Below, piece after piece: positions 53,070 to 60,912 of a stretch of DNA of 64,000 bases; within the stretch, counting starts at the first letter, position 1, and each line of letters begins with the position of its first letter. The stretch covers positions 1-64,000 of the forward strand of contig NZ_JAPVRC010000004.1 in NCBI RefSeq assembly GCF_030345335.1, written 5' to 3'. Origin of the DNA: Halobacillus campisalis (GTDB lineage Bacteria; Bacillota; Bacilli; Bacillales; Halobacillaceae). The notes under the pieces were generated by a model. The model was given only the letters and a program-made list of their open reading frames with translations, was not told the DNA's origin and searched no databases. Both the position numbers and the translations under genes were made by a program.

Positions 53070-53294
53070 GTGAAAAAGTTTTTTGAATCACGCAAGGTGT
53101 ATGAAAGTTTAATTACAGAAATCATAGGAGAAATGGGGATTGGAAAAGAGGATGTTTTTCTCAAAGAAGGTATGATCGCCATACATAATTTTTTAGAAGT
53201 ACAAAATGAAAACCTAAGGACAGAATATCAGTTAATCAATGCCATTAAGAATCATTTCCGTACATTATTCCCTAATAACGAAACGTGTGAGTAA
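53070..53294 (+). CDS. Hypothetical small protein (74 aa)
   Basis: GTG start 7 bp after AAAGGAGG, its own promoter and a strong terminator make this a convincing gene. The sequence is largely helical and charged (KVYESLITEIIGEMGIGKEDVFLKEGMIAIHNFLE as scattered segments), ending in NNETCE. No family recognised. It is monocistronic and upstream of the IDEAL-domain gene. Confidence 0.7.
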   Translation: MKKFFESRKVYESLITEIIGEMGIGKEDVFLKEGMIAIHNFLEVQNENLRTEYQLINAIKNHFRTLFPNNETCE

Positions 53295-53297
53295 CGT

Positions 53298-53327
53298 AAA
53301 AGCTGCTGTTTTTCCAGCAGCTTTTTA
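53298..53327 (+). terminator. Terminator
   Basis: AAAAGCTGCTG pairs with CAGCAGCTTTT around six bases, with a T-run. Confidence 0.9.
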
Positions 53328-53444
53328 TTATTGTAAATGGAAGATATTCACTCAATAAATTACGTAAAAGACTTTATTTTTACAGAGAAATAAGGGATAA
53401 TAGTGTAAAATACTGAAAATTCAGATTAACAGGAGGTGGGCGTA

Positions 53445-53915
53445 ATGTTAAATATAAAAATGCTTAAACCATATTACGTGAAAGAAGATAATCGTTTTAT
53501 TCGTATCGTTCTTGCCTACCAGTATTTTTCCTTGTTCATTGATGACGAATTATACCAGTTTATCCCTATGGAGTCGCGTGAGATTATTATTGATCGGAAA
53601 AGTAAGCGTGTTCATAATGTGTTTGATATATTTGTATTCCAGAGAGGGAAGCGCATCGTATATATTTCTGTTGCAGATCTGCTGAAACTGCCGGAGTTCC
53701 TAACTCATCTTCATTCCATTACTTCTCCGTATGAAGCGGAAATTATTGACGAAGTAAAAGAGAGTGAAGACCAAATTGACAGTATCGTATCCTATTTAGA
53801 GAAACAGAATTTAAGAAGGTTAATAGATAAGGCTATTGATTGTTCTGATAAGAAGACATTTGTGGAATTGACGCAGACTTGGAACGATATGTATTCTCAA
53901 GAAAACCCTTTATGA
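53445..53915 (+). CDS. IDEAL-domain protein (156 aa)
   Basis: The C-terminal 35 residues (LRRLIDKAIDCSDKKTFVELTQTWNDM region) match the IDEAL domain, a short helical motif of Bacillales proteins named for its IDEAL sequence. The N-terminal 100 residues, beginning LKPYYVKEDNRFIRIVLAYQYFSLFID, form a beta-rich stretch I cannot assign. ATG 53445 is chosen over GTG 53436 because AGGAGGTGG lies just before. Monocistronic. Function unknown; IDEAL domains are suspected protein-protein or regulatory modules. Confidence 0.7.
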   Translation: MLNIKMLKPYYVKEDNRFIRIVLAYQYFSLFIDDELYQFIPMESREIIIDRKSKRVHNVFDIFVFQRGKRIVYISVADLLKLPEFLTHLHSITSPYEAEIIDEVKESEDQIDSIVSYLEKQNLRRLIDKAIDCSDKKTFVELTQTWNDMYSQENPL

Positions 53916-53936
53916 CATAGAACAAGCCTATGAATA

Positions 53937-53980
53937 TGAAGCTAATTGCCAAAATGAATTTGGTGATTAGCTTTTTTTTG
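53937..53980 (+). terminator. Terminator
   Basis: AAGCTAATTGCCAAA pairs with TTTGGTGATTAGCTT and is followed by eight Ts. Confidence 0.9.
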
Positions 53981-54027
53981 TCTCAGTATAGTCTTTATTT
54001 TTCAGGAGTAATAAATGCATCGTATTG

Positions 54028-54041
54028 TTCTTTATTAAGAA
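54028..54041. promoter_or_regulatory. Candidate SinR-type operator, copy 1
   Basis: TTCTTTATTAAGAA is a perfect palindrome. With the preceding G it contains GTTCTTT, matching the Bacillus SinR consensus GTTCTYT. It lies about 31 bp upstream of the -10 box of the SinR-like gene. Confidence 0.55.
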
Positions 54042-54072
54042 AAAAATTCTTTCAATTTCTGAGTCATTCCGA

Positions 54073-54078
54073 TATAAT
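54073..54078 (+). promoter_or_regulatory. Probable -10 box of the SinR-like gene
   Basis: TATAAT, with only a weak TTTCAA as -35 17 bp upstream. It lies between the two identical palindromes. Confidence 0.5.
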
Positions 54079-54089
54079 TTAAATAAATA

Positions 54090-54103
54090 TTCTTTATTAA
54101 GAA
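54090..54103. promoter_or_regulatory. Candidate SinR-type operator, copy 2
   Basis: Second exact copy of TTCTTTATTAAGAA, 62 bp after the first and just downstream of the -10 box, near the expected transcription start. With the following C it gives TTAAGAAC, one base from the reverse of GTTCTTT. Confidence 0.55.
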
Positions 54104-54137
54104 CATTCAGGTGTAGTATAAAGAAAGGGGAATTTAA

Positions 54138-54368
54138 ATGGCGACAATAGGTGAAAGAATACGTGTACTCCGGTTAGGTAGAGATTTGTCAGTGAATCAA
54201 TTTGCCAACTTATCAGGTGTTTCGAAGTCTTACATTAGTAATATTGAGAGAGGCGTGCAAAAGAATCCTTCTTTGAGTGTAATGAGAAAGTTAGCTGCCA
54301 CGTTAGATGTTCCATTAGAAGACTTGCTTACCCAGGAAAACGATCAACCAAGAGCAAATAATCAATAA
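54138..54368 (+). CDS. SinR-like XRE-family DNA-binding protein, HTH domain only (76 aa)
   Basis: The XRE helix-turn-helix spans about residues 4-62 (IGERIRVLRLGRDLSVNQFANL, SGVSKSYISNIERG, PSLSVMRKLAATLDVPLEDLL). It resembles the N-terminal half of SinR, but the C-terminal SinI-interaction half is missing: after residue 65 only a short polar tail remains. ATG follows AAAGGGG. Two identical palindromes with SinR-type GTTCTTT halves flank its promoter, which suggests autoregulation. A SinI-like gene lies 0.9 kb downstream, though this protein lacks the canonical partner domain. Confidence 0.85.
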   Translation: MATIGERIRVLRLGRDLSVNQFANLSGVSKSYISNIERGVQKNPSLSVMRKLAATLDVPLEDLLTQENDQPRANNQ

Positions 54369-54403
54369 AACGGGCAAATTTAAAGTAAGAGGTGATGCTA
54401 TTA

Positions 54404-54997
54404 ATGAGGGGGAAAGTTTATTTTACAAGATTAGCCGCCCAACCTAATTACAGAACTGGGCCACTTCCACCTATGTTATTTCATGAAGGGGTGACATTTA
54501 ATTTACAAACAGTGGTCCAGCAGTTCTCTCAGCTTCTTATCAAGCCTTATTATGAGATAAGAAGTGAAGATGGGATGGTGTACGCAAGACATACTTCTAA
54601 TAGGACATTCGAAGATGTAATGAAGGGGATTTATGGAGACGAATCCCCTCTTTCTTATTTACAGGCAGTCATTTGTTTTTATGAGTTGAATAAATACAGT
54701 CCTTCTTTCAAAGAAAAGTGGAGTTATATAAGAATTCTCGATGATGCTTTCGTAAAGTATTTGCGAGTACTGGGAGCTTGGCCTTTCGAAGATTTTATTA
54801 GAAGTCTCAACCCTATCTTCTTTTATGATTCTTTGCAGCACCCGGTTATTATAATATATACAATCCAAGGAAATAGTGAGTTAACCATCACGAAGCATAT
54901 TCACAGATTTGATTATGACAGCTATTGTCTAAAAGAATATAGTAGGGCAATTGCCAGGAGATGCTCTTATGACCGATCATGGGAAAGACTTTCATAA
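54404..54997 (+). CDS. Hypothetical protein downstream of SinR-like gene (197 aa)
   Basis: Starts at ATG 54404 after AAGAGGTGAT; in-frame ATG 54395 overlaps that site. 35 bp after the SinR-like gene on the same strand, so probably co-transcribed. Soluble, rich in Tyr and Phe, with a basic C-terminus (YSRAIARRCSYDRSWERL). No domain recognised. The operon-like position suggests it could be a regulatory partner, but nothing in the sequence proves this. Confidence 0.65.
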   Translation: MRGKVYFTRLAAQPNYRTGPLPPMLFHEGVTFNLQTVVQQFSQLLIKPYYEIRSEDGMVYARHTSNRTFEDVMKGIYGDESPLSYLQAVICFYELNKYSPSFKEKWSYIRILDDAFVKYLRVLGAWPFEDFIRSLNPIFFYDSLQHPVIIIYTIQGNSELTITKHIHRFDYDSYCLKEYSRAIARRCSYDRSWERLS

Positions 54998-55034
54998 AAA
55001 GCGGCTGAAAGATATCATGTTTAGCCGCTTTTTG
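54996..55034 (+). terminator. Terminator
   Basis: AAAAAGCGGCT pairs with AGCCGCTTTTT around a loop of about 16 bases. Confidence 0.85.
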
Positions 55035-55192
55035 TGGTGAAACCATTTATATACATATTCGATTTATTTTTACAATTTATTTTTAGAGTAAATCCAAATT
55101 TACTAGTGAATTGTTAAAAAAATATGAATTATTTACAAAACTATAGAAGAAAATGGATGTATAATAGTCGTAGTAATAAAGGATAAGGGTAA

Positions 55193-55231
55193 GAGGATAG
55201 ACTTACATACTGATAAGTAGAAGCTATCCTC
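55193..55231 (+). promoter_or_regulatory. Leader hairpin upstream of the SinI-like gene
   Basis: GAGGATAG (55193-55200) pairs with CTATCCTC (55224-55231), with an inner ACTTA/TAAGT stem. It ends 9 bp before the GGGGAGG ribosome site, so it may influence translation or mRNA stability. Confidence 0.45.
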
Positions 55232-55257
55232 ATTTCAAGCGGGGAGGTTCACCATTG

Positions 55258-55380
55258 ATGGAGACGTTTCCTGATGTAAAGACATTGGATGTTGAATGGG
55301 TGGAGTTAATCGAAGAAGCAAGAAACCTGGGACTGTCAGTAGAAGAAATTAGAGAATTTTTACAATCTGAAAAAATATAG
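55258..55380 (+). CDS. SinI/SlrA-like anti-repressor micro-protein (40 aa)
   Basis: The Sin-domain signature is clear: LDVEWVELIEEARNLGLSVEEIREFL, matching the SinI/SinR interaction helices (family pattern LDxEWxxLIxxAxxxGxSxxEIRxFL). SinI proteins bind SinR and free biofilm genes from repression. Starts at ATG 55258 (or TTG 55255) after GGGGAGG. It has its own structured leader and a strong terminator, so it is a separate transcription unit. Its natural target may be a full-length SinR encoded elsewhere. Confidence 0.85.
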   Translation: METFPDVKTLDVEWVELIEEARNLGLSVEEIREFLQSEKI

Positions 55381-55386
55381 TATATA

Positions 55387-55418
55387 AGCATCAGCTGACA
55401 GCTGATGCTATTTTTTTT
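55387..55418 (+). terminator. Terminator
   Basis: AGCATCAGCT pairs perfectly with AGCTGATGCT around GAC, followed by eight or more Ts. Confidence 0.92.
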
Positions 55419-55455
55419 AAATTCGATTATATTTAATATATAGGAGGGGGATTGG

Positions 55456-56670
55456 ATGAGATCGACTCACTATGAACTAGTTCAACTGCTGAAAGATTGT
55501 TCAATTACTTTTCGTGTCCCTATCTTCATGTTTAACCATAACGAAAAAATGATCCACCACTTTCCCGATACAGTTCATAAACCACCAAAGATCTTTCAGA
55601 AAAAATTGTACAGTTGCTTAAGGGAAAGCAAACATTTTCCTTTTCAGCTTCAATTGTTTGAAGATATCTATTTTCAATATTTTTTTATTTATCCCATTCA
55701 AAATAACTTAGGCCAGTTTACGTTTATAAGCATGGGACCTTACTTATTACAAGAAGTTGAGAAACTGAAAATCAGAAAAATGCTGATCCTTAACGGAATG
55801 GATTTTTCATATGAGGATGAGACGGTGAAATATTTTTCCACTCTTACTATAGTAAATAGGCAGAAACTAGAGTCAACAGAGCGCCTGTTAACATCATTAC
55901 TTCCTGGGAGAACTGAAAGTCATTCAATTGGACAAATTCCCTCAGAAGAAATCCTTGACTATAGAAACTTTAAAAGTAACCATTTGAACGCAAAATACTC
56001 TCAGCACTTGCTGGAGCTAAATGAAAATTTCAATCGCTACTTCAAAGAAGGAAATATAAAAGCCCTGCATGAATATCAACAATTACGTAAATCCGCTTTA
56101 TTTCCATTAGGTAATGGAGATGAGCTTCGTTCTGCAAAAAATAATATCATTACATTGGTTTCTAAGTTGACCAGGATAGCCATTGAAGAAGGCATCGCAA
56201 AGGGGGAAGCTTTCTCTTTACATGACTTTTATATAAACTATCTTGAATCAAAAGAAACCCTTACTGAACTGATAAAATTAGAATCAACGATTGTGCAATC
56301 TTATTTAAAGGTTATGAAACAACGAAACCAATCCAGCCATATTTCTCCTCTAGTGCAACGTGCTAAAAGCTTCATTTATAATCATTTAACAGAAGAAATC
56401 AATTTGAAAAGTATAGCAGATGAATTAAAAGTGAACCCCAATTATCTATCCAGTGTTTTTAATAAGGATACCGGAACCTCGATTACAAAGTATATAAACG
56501 AACAACGGATGAAAGAGGCAAAAGAATTGTTAAGTAACACCCCTTATACTTTAATGGAAATCAGTATTTTGCTCGGGTATAACAGTCAAAGTTATTTTAC
56601 GAGGGTTTTTAAAAAGCAGGAAGGAATCAGTCCAAAAGAATTTCGTCAAAAGCTGCAAACATATTCATAG
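55456..56670 (+). CDS. AraC-family transcriptional regulator (404 aa)
   Basis: The C-terminal 100 residues are a complete AraC double helix-turn-helix: INLKSIADELKVNPNYLSSVF, NEQRMKEAKELLSNTPYTLMEIS and LGYNSQSYFTRVFKKQEGISPKEFR. The 290-residue N-terminal part is a sensor region without an evident AraC arm; it resembles the regulators TIGRFAMs calls YSIRK-targeted surface-antigen regulators, a loose resemblance. ATG follows AGGAGGGG. Monocistronic; target unknown. It sits next to the SinI-like gene. Confidence 0.85.
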   Translation: MRSTHYELVQLLKDCSITFRVPIFMFNHNEKMIHHFPDTVHKPPKIFQKKLYSCLRESKHFPFQLQLFEDIYFQYFFIYPIQNNLGQFTFISMGPYLLQEVEKLKIRKMLILNGMDFSYEDETVKYFSTLTIVNRQKLESTERLLTSLLPGRTESHSIGQIPSEEILDYRNFKSNHLNAKYSQHLLELNENFNRYFKEGNIKALHEYQQLRKSALFPLGNGDELRSAKNNIITLVSKLTRIAIEEGIAKGEAFSLHDFYINYLESKETLTELIKLESTIVQSYLKVMKQRNQSSHISPLVQRAKSFIYNHLTEEINLKSIADELKVNPNYLSSVFNKDTGTSITKYINEQRMKEAKELLSNTPYTLMEISILLGYNSQSYFTRVFKKQEGISPKEFRQKLQTYS

Positions 56671-56775
56671 TATTTAAACTGGCTCGACCTGCAGTTAAGG
56701 TCGAGTTTTTAATTGAGGGTGCTGTTAAATTTTCGTGTTGATATTTGTATAAGCTCACTTACCTTGAAGTATTGG

Positions 56776-56900
56776 TTTCGAGATATAGTGGAATTAGGGG
56801 GCTGTAGGAGAAGTGATTGGATGTTTACTTATCGTACAGAAATGAAGGAAGTCTCAACAGCCGCTAAGGGTGAGGTTGGATAGCACCCACGGAATTTATG
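56776..56900. repeat. Degenerate MITE-like repeat copy
   Basis: Left end TTTCGAGATATAGTGGAATTAGGGGGC resembles the left end of the 29-kb element, and GAGG-N13-CACCCACGGAA near 56871-56894 recalls the right arm. No right terminal TCTCGAAA is seen. The remaining 200 bp to the VanZ gene is AT-rich with no gene found. Confidence 0.4.
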
Positions 56901-57097
56901 AAATAACTTATGCGCTGCGCTTATATGGGCGTAAAAGAGTGGATCAATCGAATGTACCTGAACAAGTTCGGTTAGTGGAACACTTAAGATATATTGCTAG
57001 TATTTTCAAAACTATCAATATAGTGAATAGAAAAAATATATAGATAATTGACGAAATATGTTAATATATACATAGATTATGAATTGTGAGGAAAATA

Positions 57098-57589
57098 ATG
57101 AGAAAAATTGTCTACTGGATTCCTTCTATTCTATGGATGGGAATCATTTTTTATTCTTCGTCAACACCTTATGAAGAACAGAACGTCCAGCCATTACTTG
57201 GGGAATATTTTAATTTGCAATGGCTAGCCCCTTATTTGGAGGGGATTTCCTTTACGTATGACCAGAATATGGTTAGTATCGCCACACACGGGGTAGAGGG
57301 TTTTATCGAGTTCTTTATTAGAAAGGGAGCACATGTTGGAGTTTTTCTTGTGTTGACTCTCCTTTTAAATTTAGGCCTTGCTCAACACAAGGTGAAGCAT
57401 CCCATGATGGCAGCGTGGCTTTTAACTGTTTTCTATGCAATAGCTGATGAACTCCATCAAGGCATTACACCTAATCGTACGCCTTACATAGGAGATGTGA
57501 TTTTAGATGCTATCGGTGGCTTGGCAGGGCTCTCACTTATCTACTTCATAAGAAAAAGAAGCCGTAAGAAATCAATGGAATTTAAATAA
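57098..57589 (+). CDS. VanZ-family membrane protein (163 aa)
   Basis: Four hydrophobic segments with the VanZ pattern: WIPSILWMGIIFYSSSTPYEEQ at the N-terminus, RKGAHVGVFLVLTLLLN, FYAIADELHQGITPNRTPYIGDVILDAIGGLAG. The HxE/DELHQ motif is conserved. VanZ gives low-level teicoplanin resistance in enterococci, but this common family is otherwise uncharacterised. ATG 57098 is chosen over GTG 57086, which overlaps the GTGAGG ribosome site. Followed 31 bp later by a micro-gene. Confidence 0.88.
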   Translation: MRKIVYWIPSILWMGIIFYSSSTPYEEQNVQPLLGEYFNLQWLAPYLEGISFTYDQNMVSIATHGVEGFIEFFIRKGAHVGVFLVLTLLLNLGLAQHKVKHPMMAAWLLTVFYAIADELHQGITPNRTPYIGDVILDAIGGLAGLSLIYFIRKRSRKKSMEFK

Positions 57590-57620
57590 TAGATAAAGAA
57601 ATGAAGAAAAGGTGGTCACA

Positions 57621-57740
57621 ATGACGAAAGCTGAAGATTTGAAAGAATTACTACAGAATATTCTTCGACAAACAGAATCTGAAGAACTGTCATCTTCTGA
57701 AGAGGTTATTAACAGAATGATCCAGCAGCTGCAAGCATAA
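57621..57740 (+). CDS. Hypothetical micro-protein (39 aa)
   Basis: Open frame from ATG 57621 with AAAAGGTGG 5-6 bp upstream and a perfect terminator just after the stop, so a real small gene is likely. It is acidic, helical and Leu-rich (AEDLKELLQNILRQ, EEVINRMIQQLQ). It may be co-transcribed with the VanZ gene. No family recognised; not a convincing Spo0E or SinI. Confidence 0.6.
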   Translation: MTKAEDLKELLQNILRQTESEELSSSEEVINRMIQQLQA

Positions 57741-57744
57741 TTCA

Positions 57745-57769
57745 AGAGCAGATTTCTGCTCTTTTTTTG
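57745..57769 (+). terminator. Terminator
   Basis: AGAGCAG pairs with CTGCTCT around ATTT, followed by seven Ts. Confidence 0.92.
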
Positions 57770-57847
57770 CAACAGAAGGCTCTTGAATTTACCTTTTTAT
57801 GTTATAATTTAAACCACTACATAAATAAAATGTAAAGGGATGATGAT

Positions 57848-59563
57848 ATGACTTGGAACCAAGAATTTGAGCGTTGGAACAATTTTGCTGATTTAGATCC
57901 AGCACTTCGAACGGAACTCGACCGTTTACAACAAGATGAACAATCTTTAGAAGATGCCTACTACAAGAATCTAGAATTCGGTACTGGTGGTATGAGAGGA
58001 AAACTTGGACCAGGAACAAACCGTATGAACATATACACCATCCGCCGAGCCGCAGAAGGACTAGCCGCCTATGTGGAAAGCAAAAATGCCAAAGAACAAG
58101 GTGTAGTAGTTGCCTATGATTCCAGATATATGTCCCAAGAGTTCTCAATTGAGACAGCAAAAGTCCTTGGTCGCCATGGTATCCAATCCTACGTATTTTC
58201 TTCCTTGAGACCTACACCTGAATTATCTTTCGCTGTCCGCCATTTAGGGGCTGCAGCAGGTGTAGTAGTTACCGCAAGTCATAATCCCCCTGAATATAAT
58301 GGATTTAAAGCATACAACTCCGATGGTGGACAGCTTCCTCCAAACGAGGCTTCCACTGTGATCGACATGGTTAATAAAGTAGAGAATGAACTAGAGGTCG
58401 AAGTGGCTGAACAATCCGAAATTGAAGCCTCAGGACTTCTGAAATGGATAGATGAAGAAGTGGATAAAGCTTATTTGGATGCTTTACAATCTGTCCATGT
58501 TCACCCAAGAATATCTGAGATCGCAAAAGATCTAAGTGTGGTGTTCACCCCGCTACACGGAACAGCGAAAATGCTTGTTGAAAAAGGATTGCAAAGCATG
58601 GGTGTGCAGAACGTTCATACGGTAGAAGAACAAGCTCAGCCCGACCCTGAATTCTCTACTGTAGCTTCACCTAACCCTGAAGAACATCAAGCATTTGAAA
58701 TGGCGATCAAAAAGGGTAAAGAGTTAGGGTCTGATATCCTGATTGCTACAGATCCTGACGCAGATCGATTGGGAGTTGCTGTTCCAGATGAATCAGGAGA
58801 GTATCAAGTCCTGACAGGGAACCAAACAGGTGCACTTCTGATTGACTATCTGCTTTCTCAATCTGAACAAGTCCCTAAAAACGGAATAGTCATTAAGACT
58901 ATAGTCACATCAGAATTCGGACGAGTGATAGCGAACCATTATGGGGCAAGCAGTCTTGATACGCTGACAGGTTTTAAATTCATCGGTGAAAAAATAAAAG
59001 AATACGAAGAGACTGGTGAACACAGTTTTCTATTCGGGTATGAAGAGAGTTATGGCTATTTAGTTAAAGATTTTGCCCGGGACAAGGATGCCGTACAGGC
59101 TGCAGTTCTATCAGCAGAAGTGGCTGCCTACTGGAAATCCAAAGGCATGACCCTTCTCGAGGCGCTGGAAGAGCTATATCAACAGCATGGTTATTTCTTA
59201 GAAGACCTGCAATCCCTGACTATGGAAGGAAAAAGCGGGTCAGAGCAAATTGAAGAAATTATGAATGACTTCAGGAGTAACCCTCCTAAAAATGCTGGAG
59301 GTCTTAAAGTGTTGGCTGTGGAGGACTATTCCACTTCGGAAAGACTTACGACAGAAGGTGATAAAGAAGTAATTGAGCTGCCTAAAGCCAATGTTCTTAA
59401 ATTCATTTTAGAGAATGACAGCTGGTTCTGTCTGCGACCATCAGGTACTGAGCCTAAAATCAAGTTCTATTACGGAGTCAAAACTTCTTCAAAAGAAGAC
59501 AGCCAAAACTTAATAAAGTCTTTGAAAGAGACAGTCAACGAACAAATTAATAGAACAGTATAA
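57848..59563 (+). CDS. pgcA: Alpha-phosphoglucomutase/phosphomannomutase, PgcA-like (571 aa)
   Basis: Alpha-D-phosphohexomutase interconverting glucose-6-phosphate and glucose-1-phosphate, feeding UDP-glucose for lipoteichoic-acid anchors and wall sugars. The active-site phosphoserine is in VVTASHNPPEYNGFKAY near residue 143, the metal loop is ATDPDADRLGVA near residue 300, the sugar loop is LFGYEESYGYL, and the phosphate loop is RPSGTEPKIKFYY. Length is close to Bacillus PgcA. Monocistronic. It also links galactose catabolism (galE/galT) with glycolysis. Confidence 0.93.
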   Translation: MTWNQEFERWNNFADLDPALRTELDRLQQDEQSLEDAYYKNLEFGTGGMRGKLGPGTNRMNIYTIRRAAEGLAAYVESKNAKEQGVVVAYDSRYMSQEFSIETAKVLGRHGIQSYVFSSLRPTPELSFAVRHLGAAAGVVVTASHNPPEYNGFKAYNSDGGQLPPNEASTVIDMVNKVENELEVEVAEQSEIEASGLLKWIDEEVDKAYLDALQSVHVHPRISEIAKDLSVVFTPLHGTAKMLVEKGLQSMGVQNVHTVEEQAQPDPEFSTVASPNPEEHQAFEMAIKKGKELGSDILIATDPDADRLGVAVPDESGEYQVLTGNQTGALLIDYLLSQSEQVPKNGIVIKTIVTSEFGRVIANHYGASSLDTLTGFKFIGEKIKEYEETGEHSFLFGYEESYGYLVKDFARDKDAVQAAVLSAEVAAYWKSKGMTLLEALEELYQQHGYFLEDLQSLTMEGKSGSEQIEEIMNDFRSNPPKNAGGLKVLAVEDYSTSERLTTEGDKEVIELPKANVLKFILENDSWFCLRPSGTEPKIKFYYGVKTSSKEDSQNLIKSLKETVNEQINRTV

Positions 59564-59592
59564 AAAAAGCCTCTGTTAAGGGGCTTTTTTTA
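59563..59592 (+). terminator. Terminator of pgcA
   Basis: AAAAAAGCC pairs with GGCTTTTTT after a short loop, with a T-run. Confidence 0.85.
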
Positions 59593-59760
59593 CTGGAAAA
59601 GGCCGTCATAAATCAGAACTCCATACGAAGTAATATAGTTGTGTAGTTTATATAAAGACTTTAAAATTTTTACTGAAGTGTAAAATGAATAACCTTTATG
59701 TATGCTATAATTAAGTTTGCATGTTCTAAAACTAAGTTATTAAGACAAGTGAGGATATTT

Positions 59761-60861
59761 ATGAATGAATACATCAATATTGCCATAGCGTTAGCTATAT
59801 CTATGCTAGTCAGTTATTTACTCGTTTTCCCAGTCATCAAGTTAGCAGTCAAGTGGAGAATGATGGATCACCCAGAAGAACGGAAAATTCACAAAGTAGT
59901 AACTCCTAGAATGGGTGGTATCGCTATTTTTGGTGGTGTAGTGGCAGGGATGCTATTTATTCGTCCCGAACTCAGCTATCTTACACCTATCAGCATTGGA
60001 GCTTTTATTATAGTATTGACTGGTCTATTGGATGATCGGTACCAAATCAGCCCGATATTAAAGCTAACAGGCCAAATTGCTGCTGCATTTGTCGTTATAC
60101 TCTCAGGATTAAAAATAGATATTATTACTATTCCATTCCTTGGAATGATACCTTTGAGCGATCCAGTCAGTGTAATTTTCACATTCTTTTGGATCATCGG
60201 GATTACGAATGCGATTAACTTGATAGATGGACTGGATGGATTAGCAACAGGAGTCACCACCATATCACTAATAAGTATAGCTATAATGGCACTAGCCATC
60301 GAACCGCAAATTGCTATCGTTTATTTGTGTGTTGTGCTGATCGGTAGTAATTTAGGTTTCTTGATCCATAATTTCTATCCAGCCAAGATTTATATGGGGG
60401 ATACAGGCTCGCTGTTTTTAGGTTATTCTATGGCTGTCATCTCTATGGTCGGACTATTTAAAAATGTAACACTTTTTAGTTTTATCATTCCTATAATTGT
60501 TCTGGCAGTTCCCCTGTTTGATACTTTATTTTCTATTATGCGAAGAATAATCAACAAACAGAAAATCATGATGCCTGATAATAAGCATATCCATTATCAA
60601 ATATTAGCTGAAGGTTTTAGTCATAGAGCGACCGTGCTGATTGTATATGCGTTCAGTGCCTTATTCGGGTTTCTAGCAATAATGTTTTCTTTAACTTCTT
60701 TTGGCATATCATTAATTATAACTTTTGTGTTACTGCTAATGATTCACTTATTTGCAGAAATGACGGGAGTTGTATCTAAGGGTAAGCGTCCTATAATTGA
60801 TTTACTCAAAAACCCAAAATCAGCTCAGCGTAACAAAGAAAAAAATAAAGAGAAGCAGTAA
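59761..60861 (+). CDS. tagO: MraY/WecA-family undecaprenyl-phosphate sugar-1-phosphate transferase, TagO-like (366 aa)
   Basis: Polytopic enzyme (about 11 helices) moving GlcNAc-1-phosphate to undecaprenyl phosphate, the first step of wall teichoic acid assembly. Motifs are DHPEERKIHKVVTPRMGG, the catalytic LTGLLDDRYQ, INLIDGLDGLATG, and KIYMGDTGSLFLGY. The loop with DNKHIHYQIL carries conserved His residues. ATG 59761 follows GAGGA; upstream frame lacks a ribosome site. TagO versus another WecA relative is inferred from the organism type. Confidence 0.92.
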   Translation: MNEYINIAIALAISMLVSYLLVFPVIKLAVKWRMMDHPEERKIHKVVTPRMGGIAIFGGVVAGMLFIRPELSYLTPISIGAFIIVLTGLLDDRYQISPILKLTGQIAAAFVVILSGLKIDIITIPFLGMIPLSDPVSVIFTFFWIIGITNAINLIDGLDGLATGVTTISLISIAIMALAIEPQIAIVYLCVVLIGSNLGFLIHNFYPAKIYMGDTGSLFLGYSMAVISMVGLFKNVTLFSFIIPIIVLAVPLFDTLFSIMRRIINKQKIMMPDNKHIHYQILAEGFSHRATVLIVYAFSALFGFLAIMFSLTSFGISLIITFVLLLMIHLFAEMTGVVSKGKRPIIDLLKNPKSAQRNKEKNKEKQ

Positions 60862-60907
60862 AAAAATGCTCGAGCCATTGAGTTTTCCTCAGTGCTCGAG
60901 CATTTTT
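60862..60907. terminator. Bidirectional terminator
   Basis: AAAATGCTCGAG pairs with CTCGAGCATTTT around a loop of about 19 bases containing an inner stem, between convergent genes. Confidence 0.9.
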
Positions 60908-60912
60908 ACGTT

